64,000 nt of DNA. Source: Ramlibacter sp. PS4R-6 (GTDB taxonomy: Bacteria; Pseudomonadota; Gammaproteobacteria; Burkholderiales; Burkholderiaceae_C). The stretch spans positions 2,604,001-2,668,000 of the forward strand of contig NZ_JBBHKA010000001.1 in the NCBI RefSeq assembly GCF_037572775.1, in the 5' to 3' direction. Positions 1 to 9,089 of this stretch are shown piece after piece. Within the stretch, counting starts at the first letter, position 1. Each line of letters opens with the position of its first letter. A program made the position numbers and the translations under genes. Below the pieces are notes generated by a model. That model was not told the origin of the DNA, did no database searches, and was given only the letters and a program-made list of their open reading frames with translations.

Positions 1-586
1 GCGCACCTTTCGTCGGGTTGAAGAGGATGCGGTCGGCGCGCTTGGCGCCGGCAAGCAGGGAAGGCAGGCGCGCGACGTAAGCGGGCTCCGTGTAGACCGG
101 GATGGGGTCGCGCAGCGGCTCGCCCGTGACGCCTTGCGCTGCCAGGAACTCGCGCGCGTAGTCGCTCTGCGCGAAGTGCCTCAAGTGCGTCAGTGCCTTC
201 ACGCCGCCCAGCGGCGCGCGCCCCTTGGCCACGTACTTCCAGTAGCGCAGGCGGTCGCGCCACGCGTTGCCGTAGCGCTCGCCGGTGAAGTTGTTGACCG
301 ACATCCACCAGATCGCTGCGTCGGCCGGTGCGGCGCGCAGGGCGAGCGTCGTGAAGATTTCGGGGAAGACGACGAGCGTGCCGGCCTCCTGCGCGTAGCG
401 CGCAACCGGCGCGCCGTGCTGCCGGTAGGGCGCCGGCGTTTCGAACTCCCTGTCGAAGGGGTGGTAGACGATCGCCGCGGGCTGCCCGAGCCGGTTCATC
501 TCGCCGACGAGCTGGTGCAGCGCTTCCGGCCCCGCGGTCATCGCGTTGCCGGGACAGACGACGAGCACGCGGGCGTAGCGCTTCAT
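1..586 (-). CDS. GT-B-like glycosyltransferase, N-terminal part (runs off the window)
   Basis: The reading frame is open from an ATG at 586 to the window edge, giving about 195 residues with no stop. It begins MKRYARVLVVCPGNAMTAG, a short beta strand followed by a glycine-containing loop as in GT-B glycosyltransferases. Further on are a VVFPEI strand and a FAQSDYAREFL segment that resembles the 'which address is it' region of GT4/GT1 enzymes. Its ATG overlaps the TGA of the upstream GT9 gene (ATGA), so it is translated with msbA and the GT9 gene as part of an LPS or surface-polysaccharide operon. The C-terminal donor-binding half lies outside the window, so neither sugar nor acceptor can be named. 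Confidence 0.75.
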   Translation of the reverse strand, partial: MKRYARVLVVCPGNAMTAGPEALHQLVGEMNRLGQPAAIVYHPFDREFETPAPYRQHGAPVARYAQEAGTLVVFPEIFTTLALRAAPADAAIWWMSVNNFTGERYGNAWRDRLRYWKYVAKGRAPLGGVKALTHLRHFAQSDYAREFLAAQGVTGEPLRDPIPVYTEPAYVARLPSLLAGAKRADRILFNPTKGA

Positions 587-1644
587 GCAGCGGCGAGGAT
601 GCGAAGCGCCTCGTTCGCCACGCGCTCGGGCGTGATCGCGGGCAGGCACTCGGTGCGGCTGAAGCGATGGTCGTCGCAGCCGGCCTTGCCGCACGGCACG
701 CACGGCAGGTCGGCCTGCAGGAGCGTGACGCTTCCAACCGTCTGCGCGTCCGCACGGCGGACGAACCGGACGGGCGATTCCGTTTGGGCAGGCCACGGCG
801 CCCAGCGCTGCGGGTTCGTGGGCCCGAAGATCGCGACCATCGGCGTGCCGCAGGCGGCGGCCAGGTGCGAGATCGACGTGTCGGGGCCCACGTAGAGTGC
901 TGCGCCTTGCAAGAGGCTGGCGAGCTGGCCGAAGTCAAGTACGCCCGCGTCGATGGCGCCGCCGGTGGCCAGCGACGCGACGAGCTCGCGATCCTCCTTC
1001 GACGGCCCTCCAGTCAGCACCACCTGCCGGCCGGCCTCGAGGAGACGGCGCACCAGCGCCGCAAAGTGCGCGGGCGGCCATTGCTTGTACGGCCACATCG
1101 ACGGCGCATGCACGACCACGTAGCGCGGCTGCAGCCGCCCCGCAAGTTCGGGCGGCAAGGGCTTGCCGGGCGGCGGCACGAGCTTCGCTTCGAAACGCAT
1201 TCCGTTGCGCCAGGGCTCCAGCAGCGCCAACTTCTCCTGCACCACGTGCACCTCGCCGAGGTCACCCGCGGCTTCGACGGCGTGCGCCAGGAGCCGCTTC
1301 TTCCACCAGTTGCTCGGGTTGTCGGCCGGCAGCACGCCGGACCGCACGCGCCCGGCGATCGCGCCGATGATGTGGGCCCGGTCGCCGACGTCAGCCACCA
1401 ACGCGAGGTCGTAGCGCTTCCACAGCCGGTGCGCCAGCGCCAGCGTGCCGCCGAACCCCAAGCGGGGTGGCGTCTCGATGATCTCCCGAACCTCGGCATT
1501 GCCGCGCAACATGCCCAGCGTCCCCTGGAAGCCCAGCACGTCGACGGCCGCTTCGGGCCACAGCTGTTTCGCAGCGTGGATCAAGGGCGTGGTGAGCAGC
1601 ACGTCGCCGATCTGGCGCGTCACCACCACGAGGACGGAGCGCAT
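583..1644 (-). CDS. Glycosyltransferase family 9 (heptosyltransferase-like)
   Basis: The 353-residue protein matches the ADP-heptose:LPS heptosyltransferase family (GT9; WaaC/WaaF/WaaQ type). The N-terminus reads VVVTRQIGDVLLTTPLIHA, the GT9 glycine-rich acceptor-side loop. The C-terminal half carries VVLTGGPSKEDRE and then PDTSISHLAAACGTPMVAIFGPTNP, the typical GT9 donor-site signature. It would add heptose or a related sugar to the inner core at the cytoplasmic face of the inner membrane. The start ATG shares one base with the msbA stop (TGATG), indicating translational coupling. The exact position in the core (WaaF or WaaQ role) cannot be decided from motifs alone. Confidence 0.88.
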   Translation of the reverse strand: MRSVLVVVTRQIGDVLLTTPLIHAAKQLWPEAAVDVLGFQGTLGMLRGNAEVREIIETPPRLGFGGTLALAHRLWKRYDLALVADVGDRAHIIGAIAGRVRSGVLPADNPSNWWKKRLLAHAVEAAGDLGEVHVVQEKLALLEPWRNGMRFEAKLVPPPGKPLPPELAGRLQPRYVVVHAPSMWPYKQWPPAHFAALVRRLLEAGRQVVLTGGPSKEDRELVASLATGGAIDAGVLDFGQLASLLQGAALYVGPDTSISHLAAACGTPMVAIFGPTNPQRWAPWPAQTESPVRFVRRADAQTVGSVTLLQADLPCVPCGKAGCDDHRFSRTECLPAITPERVANEALRILAAA

Positions 1645-3446
1645 CAGGCCACGTGCGCGCCCGCGACGCCGAGCGCATGCAGGCGCGCGTACAGGCCGCC
1701 GCGCGCGAGCAGCTGCGCGTGCGAGCCGGTCTCGACCAGGCGGCCCTGATCCAGCACCGCGATGCGGTCGGCGTGCTCGATGGTCGACAGGCGGTGCGCG
1801 ATGATGAGCGTGGTGCGGCCGGCCATCAGGCGGCGCAGCGCCTCCTGCACCAGCCGCTCGGATTCGTTGTCCAGCGCCGAGGTGGCCTCGTCGAGGATCA
1901 GCACCGGCGCGTCCTTGTACAGCGAGCGCGCGATGGCCAGGCGCTGGCGCTGCCCGCCCGAGAGAATCGTCGCGTTGTGGCCGACGTTGGTGTCGATGCC
2001 TTGCGGCAGCGACGCCACGAGGTCCGTGAGGTTGGCCGCCTTCAGCGCCTGCTCGACCCGACCGCGGTCGATCTCGTCACCCAGCGCCACGTTCGCGGCC
2101 AGCGTGTCGTTGAACATCACGACGTCCTGGCTCACCATCGCGACCTGCCGGCGCAGCGCGGGCAGGCTCCAGTCGCGCAGCTCGTGGCCGTCGAGCAGGA
2201 TCTCGCCCGAAGTCGGTTCGATGAAGCGCGGCAGCAGGTTCACCAGCGTGGTCTTGCCCGCGCCCGAAGGCCCGACGAGCGCGATTGTCGTGCCCGGCTG
2301 GACGTCGAAAGTGAAATCCTCCAGCGCCGCGCCGCTGCCGCCGGGGTAGCGCACCGCGGCGTTGCGGAATTCGATGCGACCGGTGGCGCGGCCCGGGTCA
2401 TGCGTGCCGCCGGATTCAGGCGGCGTGTTCTCCACCAGGTCGAAGGAGCGCTCCAGCACCGCCAGCGCGCGCGTGACGGGGCCCGTGGCCTCCGACAGGC
2501 GCTTGACCGGCGCGATGAGCATCATCAGCGCCGCGACGAACGAGGCGAACGTGCCGACGGTCATCGTTTCGCCGCCCTGGACCAGGGCAACACAGATCAC
2601 GCCCGACAGCGCCGCCGCCGCCACCATGTGCATCAGCGGCGTGATGGCGGCCGAGGCCACCGCGGACTTCATCGCCAGGCGCCGCAGCGAGACGCTCAAT
2701 TTGTCGAAGCGCGACTCCTGCGCATGCTGCGCGCCGTGCAGGCGCACGAGGCGGTTGGCCAGCATGTTCTCTTCCACCGCGTAGGCCAGTTCCACCGTAG
2801 CGGCCTGGCTGCTCTTGGCCAGGCGGTGCAGGCGGCGCGATGCCGTGCGCATCACCCATGCCACGGCCGGCCCGAGGAAGCCGACGATGAGCGTCAGCTG
2901 CCAGTTGATCCACAGCAGGTAGGCGAGGAGGGCGACCAGCGCCAAGCCATCCTTGACCAGGCCCGTCAGTGCGTTGACCAGCAGCGTGATCGCGTTCTGC
3001 ACCTCGTGCACGATGCTGTTGGCGAGCGAGCTGGCCGATTCGCCGCGCAGCACGTCCAGCCGCACGTCGAGCATGCGCGAGAAGAGGGCGCGCCGCAGTT
3101 TCACCATGCCCTCGTTGGCGATCTTGGCCAGGCCGATGTCGGCGATGAAGCCGGCCGTGCCGCGCACCGCGAAGACCAGGAGCAGCGCCGCGGGGATCAG
3201 CCACAGGCTGAACGAGCGCTCGACGAAGCCCTTGTCGAGCAGCGGCTTGAGCAGGCCGGGAACGATGGGCTCGGTCGAAGCGCCGACCACGGTGGCGAGC
3301 AGCACCACGATCCAGTAGCGACGCACGTGGTGCACGTAGGGGAAGAAGCGCCTGATCCGCGCGAACACGCTCGCGGGTTCGGCCGGCGCGCCCGCGCCCG
3401 CTTGGCCTGGCGTCGCTTCGCGCTCGATGGGGAAAGCCGATGACAT
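1644..3446 (-). CDS. msbA: Lipid A export ABC transporter, ATPase/permease
   Basis: With the start at 3446 (MSSAFPIERE) the product is 600 residues, the usual MsbA length; an in-frame start further upstream would add an unrelated low-complexity extension and was not used. Residues about 40-330 form a six-helix exporter transmembrane domain. The nucleotide-binding domain has Walker A GPSGAGKTT (392-400), Q-loop Q440, signature LSGGQ (495-499), Walker B VLILDE (515-520) and switch His551. The family flips lipid A-core or lipid-linked substrates across the inner membrane as a homodimer. It heads an operon with the GT9 and GT-B genes and diverges from the WaaL-like gene, so export and core assembly sit together. 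Confidence 0.92.
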   Translation of the reverse strand: MSSAFPIEREATPGQAGAGAPAEPASVFARIRRFFPYVHHVRRYWIVVLLATVVGASTEPIVPGLLKPLLDKGFVERSFSLWLIPAALLLVFAVRGTAGFIADIGLAKIANEGMVKLRRALFSRMLDVRLDVLRGESASSLANSIVHEVQNAITLLVNALTGLVKDGLALVALLAYLLWINWQLTLIVGFLGPAVAWVMRTASRRLHRLAKSSQAATVELAYAVEENMLANRLVRLHGAQHAQESRFDKLSVSLRRLAMKSAVASAAITPLMHMVAAAALSGVICVALVQGGETMTVGTFASFVAALMMLIAPVKRLSEATGPVTRALAVLERSFDLVENTPPESGGTHDPGRATGRIEFRNAAVRYPGGSGAALEDFTFDVQPGTTIALVGPSGAGKTTLVNLLPRFIEPTSGEILLDGHELRDWSLPALRRQVAMVSQDVVMFNDTLAANVALGDEIDRGRVEQALKAANLTDLVASLPQGIDTNVGHNATILSGGQRQRLAIARSLYKDAPVLILDEATSALDNESERLVQEALRRLMAGRTTLIIAHRLSTIEHADRIAVLDQGRLVETGSHAQLLARGGLYARLHALGVAGAHVA

Positions 3447-3455
3447 GCAGCTGTG

Positions 3456-3461
3456 TATTAT
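3456..3461 (+). promoter_or_regulatory. -10-like hexamer of the WaaL-like gene
   Basis: TATTAT lies ten bases before the ATG at 3472, inside the short msbA/waaL divergent gap. No Shine-Dalgarno sequence fits between it and the start codon and no good -35 is visible. If used, the transcript would have a leader of only a few bases. Confidence 0.4.
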
Positions 3462-3471
3462 CCCCTGTCCC

Positions 3472-4770
3472 ATGCAAACGGTCCCCGGCGAGATCCCGCT
3501 TCCCAGCATCAAGCCGGCACCGTGGGCCCGCAAGCTGGCCCCGGCGCTCGGGGTCTTCCTGTGCGCGGCCTGCCTCCTCGTGCTGACCGTTCGCGGCTGG
3601 TCGCCGGCCGTGCTGTTCGTCGGCTGCCTGTTGTGCCTGGCCGTGCTCGCCTGGGGGCACCTGCCGCCGGTGCCGGTCGAGTCCAGCCGCGCCGCGCGGC
3701 TCGTCTGCATCGTGCTGGTCGCGCCGCTGGTCGCGGTGTTCGTCAGTTCGGCCTTCCGCGCCGACGGCTACACGGGCCAGCTCGATGCGCCGCTGCGCTT
3801 CGCATTGGCGGTGCCCATCTTCCTCTTCGCCTTGCGCATGCGGCTGGATGTCGCGCATTCGCTGCGCTGGATGCTGCCGGTCGCCTTGCTGCTGCTGCTG
3901 GCCGCGCGCCTGGTCCAGGGCCAGCCCGCGCGCTGGCCGGCCGAGCGCATGACCACGGGCTTCGTCGACCCGCTGGTGTTCGGCTACCTGTCGCTCACCT
4001 TCGGGATCATGGCCATGTTCGGCTGGCCCGGCGAGGACCGCCGCAGCCACCCGGTGATCGTGGGGCTTGCCTTCGTCGCGCTGGCGCTGGGCGCGTCCTT
4101 CTCCATCGGCTCGCAGTCACGCACCGGCTGGCTGGCCGTGCCGCTGCTGGCGGCGCTGTGGCTGCACCTGCATTGGTCGCGCGCGCGGCGCTGGTCGCTG
4201 GCGTGGACGGCGGTGGGCGCGTGCGTGGTGGTGGTGGCCGCGTTCATGTTCGTGCCCACCATCCATGCGCGCGTGCTGGAGGCGCTGGGCGAGGTCATGC
4301 AGTACCCGTGGCATTCGGTGCCGCCGGACACGCCGGTGTCGCTGCGCATCACCTACCTGCGCATCGCGGCGGACGTGTTCGCCCAGCACCCCTGGCTGGG
4401 CGTCGGCCTGACGCCCTTGCTCTCGCCCGACACCTTGCCGCCGCTGGGCTACGCCTCGCCGGTGGCGGTGAAGGCCGCGCTGCAATCGGGCTTCCACAAC
4501 CAGATCGTCAGCGATGCCGTGCGCCATGGCATCGGCGGCCTGTTCGCCACCGTGGCGCTGCTCTTGGTGCCGCTGGTCGTCTGCCTGCGCGCGCTCGGCA
4601 GCACGTCCGCCGTTACGCGGCGCAACGCGGCGATGGGCACGGCGTTCTTCACCTGCGTGTTCGTCGCGAGCTTCACCACCGAGGTGGTGGACCTGAAGTA
4701 CATGGCGAGCCTGTACGCCGTGATGGCGGCGATCTTCTGCGGCGCCGCGCTGGCCCGCCGCGACGACTAG
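3472..4770 (+). CDS. O-antigen ligase family membrane protein (WaaL-like)
   Basis: The 432-residue polytopic protein has about ten hydrophobic segments. It contains IGSQSRTGW (about 212-220), the conserved arginine region of the Wzy_C/O-antigen ligase domain, and a later GFHNQ-VSDAVRHGIGG stretch matching the conserved periplasmic-loop histidine region. The family joins O-antigen from undecaprenyl diphosphate to lipid A-core on the periplasmic side, although O-antigen polymerases and protein O-oligosaccharyltransferases share the fold. The ATG at 3472 was chosen because of the -10-like TATTAT just before it; an in-frame ATG at 3445 is possible. Its stop overlaps the convergent GT2 stop by four bases. 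Location beside msbA supports an LPS role. Confidence 0.82.
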   Translation: MQTVPGEIPLPSIKPAPWARKLAPALGVFLCAACLLVLTVRGWSPAVLFVGCLLCLAVLAWGHLPPVPVESSRAARLVCIVLVAPLVAVFVSSAFRADGYTGQLDAPLRFALAVPIFLFALRMRLDVAHSLRWMLPVALLLLLAARLVQGQPARWPAERMTTGFVDPLVFGYLSLTFGIMAMFGWPGEDRRSHPVIVGLAFVALALGASFSIGSQSRTGWLAVPLLAALWLHLHWSRARRWSLAWTAVGACVVVVAAFMFVPTIHARVLEALGEVMQYPWHSVPPDTPVSLRITYLRIAADVFAQHPWLGVGLTPLLSPDTLPPLGYASPVAVKAALQSGFHNQIVSDAVRHGIGGLFATVALLLVPLVVCLRALGSTSAVTRRNAAMGTAFFTCVFVASFTTEVVDLKYMASLYAVMAAIFCGAALARRDD

Positions 4771-5585
4771 CGCCAGACGAACTGGCCGCCCTTGCGCTCG
4801 CCGTGCAAGGTCATGCCGTAGCGGGCGAGTTCCTCCTCGCGCCAGCGCTCTTCCTGCCGCCGCCGCTGGAACTTGTCCCACTTGCGCTGCAGCGTCGACT
4901 TGCCCAGCAGCCGGTAGTTGTCGCGCGCGCCCAGGCCCTGCTTGTCCGACAGGCCGCGCTCCTGCTTCATCGCGCTCACCGTGATGGAGCCGTAGTGGTG
5001 CAGCCACGACGCGCCGACGATGGCGGTGCGGATGCCGGCGCGGTCCAGGTGGTGGAAGAAGAGGGTGTCCTCGTAGCCCCACAGGCCCGGCGTGGCGGCG
5101 AAGTAGCCGACCTTCTCCCACACCGAGCGGTGCACGCACAGGCACACGGCATGGCGCGCGCCGATGCGGGCCACGTCGCGCATCTTGGCCGAGGCGTCGG
5201 CGGCGAAGGTGTCGAGGTCATAGTCCAGCGCACCCTCGACGAGGGCCGGCGAGACCACGGGCACGTCGAAGCGCTTCGCGGCGTCGACAAGCGCCTCGAG
5301 CCAGCCGGCGGTGACGATCACGTCGTTGTTCATCACCACCGTCCATTCCGTCTGCAGCGCCAGCACGCCCTGGTTCCAGGCCACGCCGCAGCCCAGGTTG
5401 GCCTTGTTGGCCACGTGCGCGCCGAAAGGCTTCGTCGCAAGGTAGGCCGCGGTCTCGTCGCTGGAGGCGTTGTCGACCACCGCGACGCGCGCCAGGTCGT
5501 TGCCGTGCCGCACCAGGCTGTCCACGCACTGCCGCGTGTAGTCGACCTGGTTGTAGCAAGCGAAAGTGATGGAGTAGTCAGTCAT
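4767..5585 (-). CDS. Glycosyltransferase family 2
   Basis: The 272-residue protein starts MTDYSITFACYNQVDYTRQCVDSL, the GT-A entry strand. It has VVDNASSDET (nucleotide-binding aspartate) and VVMNNDVIVTAGW (a DxD-equivalent acidic metal site written as NND). A WGYEDTLFFHHLDRAG segment contains the ED acidic pair seen as the catalytic base region of GT2 rhamnosyl or galactosyl transferases. It has no membrane segment and is likely cytosolic or peripheral. It is divergent from the waaE-like gene over 15 bp and convergent with the ligase gene, so it belongs to the LPS block. Donor and acceptor are unknown. Confidence 0.85.
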   Translation of the reverse strand: MTDYSITFACYNQVDYTRQCVDSLVRHGNDLARVAVVDNASSDETAAYLATKPFGAHVANKANLGCGVAWNQGVLALQTEWTVVMNNDVIVTAGWLEALVDAAKRFDVPVVSPALVEGALDYDLDTFAADASAKMRDVARIGARHAVCLCVHRSVWEKVGYFAATPGLWGYEDTLFFHHLDRAGIRTAIVGASWLHHYGSITVSAMKQERGLSDKQGLGARDNYRLLGKSTLQRKWDKFQRRRQEERWREEELARYGMTLHGERKGGQFVWR

Positions 5586-5600
5586 TCATAATGCCCCGCC

Positions 5601-6392
5601 ATGCCGGGATTATCCAGCGAGCGGGCACCCCTCTCGGTCGTCCTGATCACGCGCGACGAAGCCGCCAACGTGGCGGACTGCCTCGCGTCGGTGGCGTTCG
5701 CCGCCGAATGCATCGTGGTGGACAGCGGCAGCAGCGACGGCACGCCCGGCATTGCGCGTTCGCTCGGCGCCCACGTCACGCAGGCCAGCGACTGGCCCGG
5801 GTTCGGGCCGCAGAAGAACCGCGCGCTGGCGCAGGCCACTCAGCCCTGGGTGCTGTCCATCGACGCCGACGAGCGCGTCACGCCGCAGCTGCGCGACGAG
5901 ATCCTGCGCACGATTGCCCAGGATGCGGCGAGCGTCGCGGGCTGGGACATGCCGCGCAAATCGAGTTTCTGCGGCCAGTACATGGCGCATTCGGGTTGGT
6001 ACCCCGACCGCGTCACGCGGCTGTTCCGGCGCGGCAAGGGCCGTTTTTCGGACGACCTCGTGCACGAACGCGTGATCGTCGACGGCGAGGTGGGACATCT
6101 TCGCAACGACTTGTTGCATGCCACCTACCCGGACCTGGAGACGATGCTGGCCAAGCTCGATCGCTATTCGAGCGCTTCGGCACAGGCCCTGTTCGAGCGC
6201 GGCGAACGTAGCTCCCTCGCTGGGGCGATCGTGCGCGGCGCCTGGGCTTTCTTCCGCACCTATGTGCTGCGCCTGGGCGTGCTCGACGGGCGCATGGGCT
6301 TCGTCCTCGCGGTCTCCGTGGCTGAGACGACTTATTACAAGTACCTCAAGCTCTGGATACTCGGTCGGCGAAAAGCCGCCACGGGCGTTTGA
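5601..6392 (+). CDS. Glycosyltransferase family 2, LPS core type (WaaE/KdtX-like)
   Basis: The 263-residue protein opens with PLSVVLITRDEAANVADCLASV, then VVDSGSSDGT and LSIDADERVTP, the GT2 signature as found in WaaE/KdtX core beta-glucosyltransferases. The middle has GWYPDRVTRLFRRGKG and a VHERVIVDG segment, both typical of that subfamily. The C-terminus has a hydrophobic stretch (about 210-245) suggesting membrane association. The start ATG is eight bases after a CATAAT -10-like hexamer (5587-5592) and has no Shine-Dalgarno sequence. It is followed by tolB with a 15-bp gap. The exact sugar (glucose or heptose linkage) is not determinable from sequence. Confidence 0.85.
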   Translation: MPGLSSERAPLSVVLITRDEAANVADCLASVAFAAECIVVDSGSSDGTPGIARSLGAHVTQASDWPGFGPQKNRALAQATQPWVLSIDADERVTPQLRDEILRTIAQDAASVAGWDMPRKSSFCGQYMAHSGWYPDRVTRLFRRGKGRFSDDLVHERVIVDGEVGHLRNDLLHATYPDLETMLAKLDRYSSASAQALFERGERSSLAGAIVRGAWAFFRTYVLRLGVLDGRMGFVLAVSVAETTYYKYLKLWILGRRKAATGV

Positions 6393-6407
6393 ACATAATC
6401 GCCGGAA

Positions 6408-7709
6408 ATGACACCAATGCTCATGAATGACAAGCGCATGTGGCGCCGCCGCGAGGTGGCGGCGCTCTTCGGCGGCCTGGCCGCGGCGCCCGCGTTCGCG
6501 CAGTTCCGCGTGGAGGTCACGGGCGTCGGGCTCACCCAGCTGCCCATCGCCATCGCGCCCTTCCGCGGGCAGGACCAGGCGCCGCCGAAGCTCTCGGCCA
6601 TCATCGCGGCCGACCTGGAGCGCAGCGGCCAGTTCCGCGTGATCGACGGCTCCGGCCCCAACCTCGACGAATCCAGCCGCCCCGACATGTCCCCGTGGCG
6701 CCAGAAGGCCGCCGATTCGCTGGCCGTGGGCAGCGCCTCGCGCCTGGCCGACGGCCGCTTCGACGTGCGCTTCCGCCTGTGGGACGTGGTGAAGGCGCAG
6801 GACCTGGGCGGCCATGCGCAGGCCGTGCCGCAGGGCGACCTGCGCCGCGCCGCGCACCGCATCGCCGACGCCATCTACGAGAAGCTCACGGGCGACAAGG
6901 GCGTGTTCGCCACGCGCATTGCCTACGTCACCAAGGCCGGGCCGCGCTACAACCTGTGGGTGGCCGATTCCGACGGCGAGAACGCGCAGTCGGCCCTGGC
7001 CAGCAACGAGCCCATCATCTCGCCGGCCTGGTCGGCCGATGGCGAGCGCGTGGCCTACGTGTCGTTCGAATCGCGCAAGCCCGTCGTGTACGTGCACGAC
7101 GTGTCATCCGGCAAGCGGCGCCTCATCGCCAACTTCCGCGGCTCCAACAGCGCGCCGGCGTGGTCGCCCGACGGCAAGACCCTCGCCGTCACCCTGAGCC
7201 GCGACGGCGGCTCGCAGCTGTACACCATCGACGCCAACGGCGGCGAGCCGCGGCGCCTGACGCAATCGTCGGGCATCGACACCGAGCCCGTGTATTCGCC
7301 CGACGGCAGGTCCATTTATTTCGTGAGCGACCGCGGCGGCGCGCCGCAGGTCTACCGCATGCCCGCCGGCGGCGGCAACCCCGAGCGCGTCACCTTCAGC
7401 GGCAACTACAACATCTCGCCGGCCATCAGCCCCGACGGCCGCATCCTCGCCTTCATCTCGCGCGTGAACGGCCAGTTCAAGCTGCACGTGATGGAGCTGG
7501 GCGGCAGCGGCACGGCCACCGCCATCACCGACACCGTCGCCGACGAGAGCCCGAGCTTCGCGCCCAACGGCCGCCTGATCCTGTACGCCACGCGCCAGGG
7601 CAACCAGGAAGCCCTGATGACCACCACGCTGGACGGCAAGATCAAGGCGCGGCTGGCCGGGCAGGGCGGCGACCTGCGCGAGCCCGACTGGGGCCCGTTC
7701 CTGAAATGA
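6408..7709 (+). CDS. tolB: Tol-Pal system beta-propeller protein
   Basis: The 433-residue periplasmic protein of the Tol-Pal envelope-constriction system has an N-terminal signal peptide ending near AAPAFA. This is followed by the TolB N-domain (FRVEVTGVGLTQLPIAIAPF) and a C-terminal propeller of repeated W/Y-S-P/A-D-G blades (AWSADGERVAYVS, AWSPDGKTLAVT, VYSPDGRSIYFVS, AISPDGRILAFIS, SFAPNGRLILYAT). TolB binds Pal and is released by TolA. Start choice is uncertain: ATG 6408 gives a longer N-region, and 6423 or 6438 would also leave a signal peptide. A CATAAT hexamer sits at 6394-6399. It is followed directly by pal and cpoB; tolQRA are not in the window. Confidence 0.95.
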   Translation: MTPMLMNDKRMWRRREVAALFGGLAAAPAFAQFRVEVTGVGLTQLPIAIAPFRGQDQAPPKLSAIIAADLERSGQFRVIDGSGPNLDESSRPDMSPWRQKAADSLAVGSASRLADGRFDVRFRLWDVVKAQDLGGHAQAVPQGDLRRAAHRIADAIYEKLTGDKGVFATRIAYVTKAGPRYNLWVADSDGENAQSALASNEPIISPAWSADGERVAYVSFESRKPVVYVHDVSSGKRRLIANFRGSNSAPAWSPDGKTLAVTLSRDGGSQLYTIDANGGEPRRLTQSSGIDTEPVYSPDGRSIYFVSDRGGAPQVYRMPAGGGNPERVTFSGNYNISPAISPDGRILAFISRVNGQFKLHVMELGGSGTATAITDTVADESPSFAPNGRLILYATRQGNQEALMTTTLDGKIKARLAGQGGDLREPDWGPFLK

Positions 7710-7764
7710 CCCCCTTCCCCCCACAAATACAATGCCCCAAATGCATCGCACAAGGAGAACCCGA

Positions 7765-8286
7765 ATGATCCGCAGCAACATCCGAGTCGCCGCACTGGCC
7801 GCCGCGCTGGCCCTGGCGGGCTGCTCGAGCGTGAAGCTCGACGACGTGCCCGTGGACAACAAGGGCGGCACGCCGAACACCGGCGCGCAGCAGCCGGCCA
7901 CGCGCGTCGAGCCCGTCACCACCGGCTCGGACGCCGGTCAGAACCAGGGCCCGCAGAACGTCGCGCGCCTGATCTACTTCGATTTCGACAGCTACGTGAT
8001 CAAGCCGGAGTACCAGTCCATCGTGGACGGCCACGCCCGCTACCTGCGCGCCAACCCGGCGCGCCACATCTTCATCGAAGGCCACACCGACGAGCGCGGT
8101 GGCCGCGAGTACAACCTGGCGCTGGGCCAGCGCCGCTCCGAGGCCGTGCGCAACGCGCTGCGCCTGCTGGGCGTGCAGGACAACCAGGTCGAGGCCGTGA
8201 GCTTCGGCAAGGAAAAGCCCGCCGACCCCGGCAACGGCGAAGACGCGTGGGCCAAGAACCGCCGCGCCGAGATCGTCTACCGCTAA
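7765..8286 (+). CDS. pal: Peptidoglycan-associated lipoprotein
   Basis: The 173-residue outer-membrane lipoprotein starts at 7765, seven bases after an AGGAG ribosome site (7753-7757). Its lipobox is LAGC with the acylated Cys20. After a linker rich in G, T, N and Q comes an OmpA-like peptidoglycan-binding domain with YFDFDSYVIKPEYQ, IEGHTDERGGREYN and LGQRRSEAVRNAL, including the Asp and Arg that grip diaminopimelate. An in-frame ATG at 7732 would destroy the signal peptide and was rejected. It is cotranscribed with tolB and cpoB; Pal tethers the outer membrane to the cell wall. Confidence 0.96.
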   Translation: MIRSNIRVAALAAALALAGCSSVKLDDVPVDNKGGTPNTGAQQPATRVEPVTTGSDAGQNQGPQNVARLIYFDFDSYVIKPEYQSIVDGHARYLRANPARHIFIEGHTDERGGREYNLALGQRRSEAVRNALRLLGVQDNQVEAVSFGKEKPADPGNGEDAWAKNRRAEIVYR

Positions 8287-8296
8287 AGGACCGCCC

Positions 8297-9079
8297 ATGT
8301 TCCGGTTTCCCGCTCCCCGTGCCGCCGTCGCGGCTGCCTGCGCAGCGCTCGCGCTGCTGGCGGCGGGCGGCGCCCAGGCCGCGCTATTCGAGGACGACGA
8401 CGCCCGCCGCGCCATCCTGGAGCTGCGCCAGCGCTTCGAGGCGCAGCGGGTCGACGCGCAGCGCCAGCTCGACGAGCTGCGCACCGAGAACGCCCAGCTG
8501 CGCGGCAGCCTGCTGCAGCTGCAGATGCAGATCGAGACGCTGAAGCAGGAGATCGCGCGCCAGACGGGCGCCAACGAGCAGCTCACGCGCGACCTCGCCG
8601 AGCTGCAGCGCCGCACGCGCGACCTCGCCTCGGGCGTGGACGAGCGCATGCGCCGCTTCGAGCCTTCCAAGGTCACGGTGGACGGCAAGGAATTCATCGC
8701 CGACCCGCAGGAGTCGCAGACCTTCGAGGCCGCGCTGGCCGTGTTCCGCAAGGGCGACTTCGCTGCCGCGCAGGTGGCTTTCGCTGATTTCATCAAGCGC
8801 TACCCGCAAAGCGGCTTCCGCCCGACGGCGCTGTTCTGGCTGGGCAATTCGCAGTACGCCAACCGCGACTACCGCGGCGCCATCACGAACTTCCGCGAGC
8901 TGCTGGCCACCGCGCCGGACCACCCGCGTGCGCCGGAGTCGCTGCTGTCCATCGCCAACTGCCAGATCGAGCTCAAGGACGCCGCCGGCGCGCGCCGCAC
9001 GCTGGACCAGCTGGTGAAGACCTATCCGCAGTCCGAGGCGGCCGGCGCCGCCAAGGAAAGGATGGCGCGGCTTCGTTGA
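8297..9079 (+). CDS. cpoB: Cell division coordinator CpoB (YbgF family)
   Basis: The 260-residue protein has a signal peptide cut after GGAQA. A heptad-rich coiled coil follows (about 35-115, RFEAQRVDAQRQLDEL onward) and mediates trimerisation in this family. The C-terminal half holds TPR repeats (AALAVFRKGDFAAAQVAF, ALFWLGNSQYANRDYRGAI, SLLSIANCQIELKD). CpoB links Tol-Pal to PBP1B in coordinated septal synthesis. The gene follows pal by ten bases with AAGGA before its ATG. The coiled-coil-plus-three-TPR layout and the length are normal for the family. Confidence 0.93.
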   Translation: MFRFPAPRAAVAAACAALALLAAGGAQAALFEDDDARRAILELRQRFEAQRVDAQRQLDELRTENAQLRGSLLQLQMQIETLKQEIARQTGANEQLTRDLAELQRRTRDLASGVDERMRRFEPSKVTVDGKEFIADPQESQTFEAALAVFRKGDFAAAQVAFADFIKRYPQSGFRPTALFWLGNSQYANRDYRGAITNFRELLATAPDHPRAPESLLSIANCQIELKDAAGARRTLDQLVKTYPQSEAAGAAKERMARLR

Positions 9080-9089
9080 CAATCGAGGT

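Noticed and set aside
667-1749. Plus-strand frame opposite the GT9 gene and the msbA end
   Set aside because: Shadow frame, arginine-rich, no ribosome site and no family motif.
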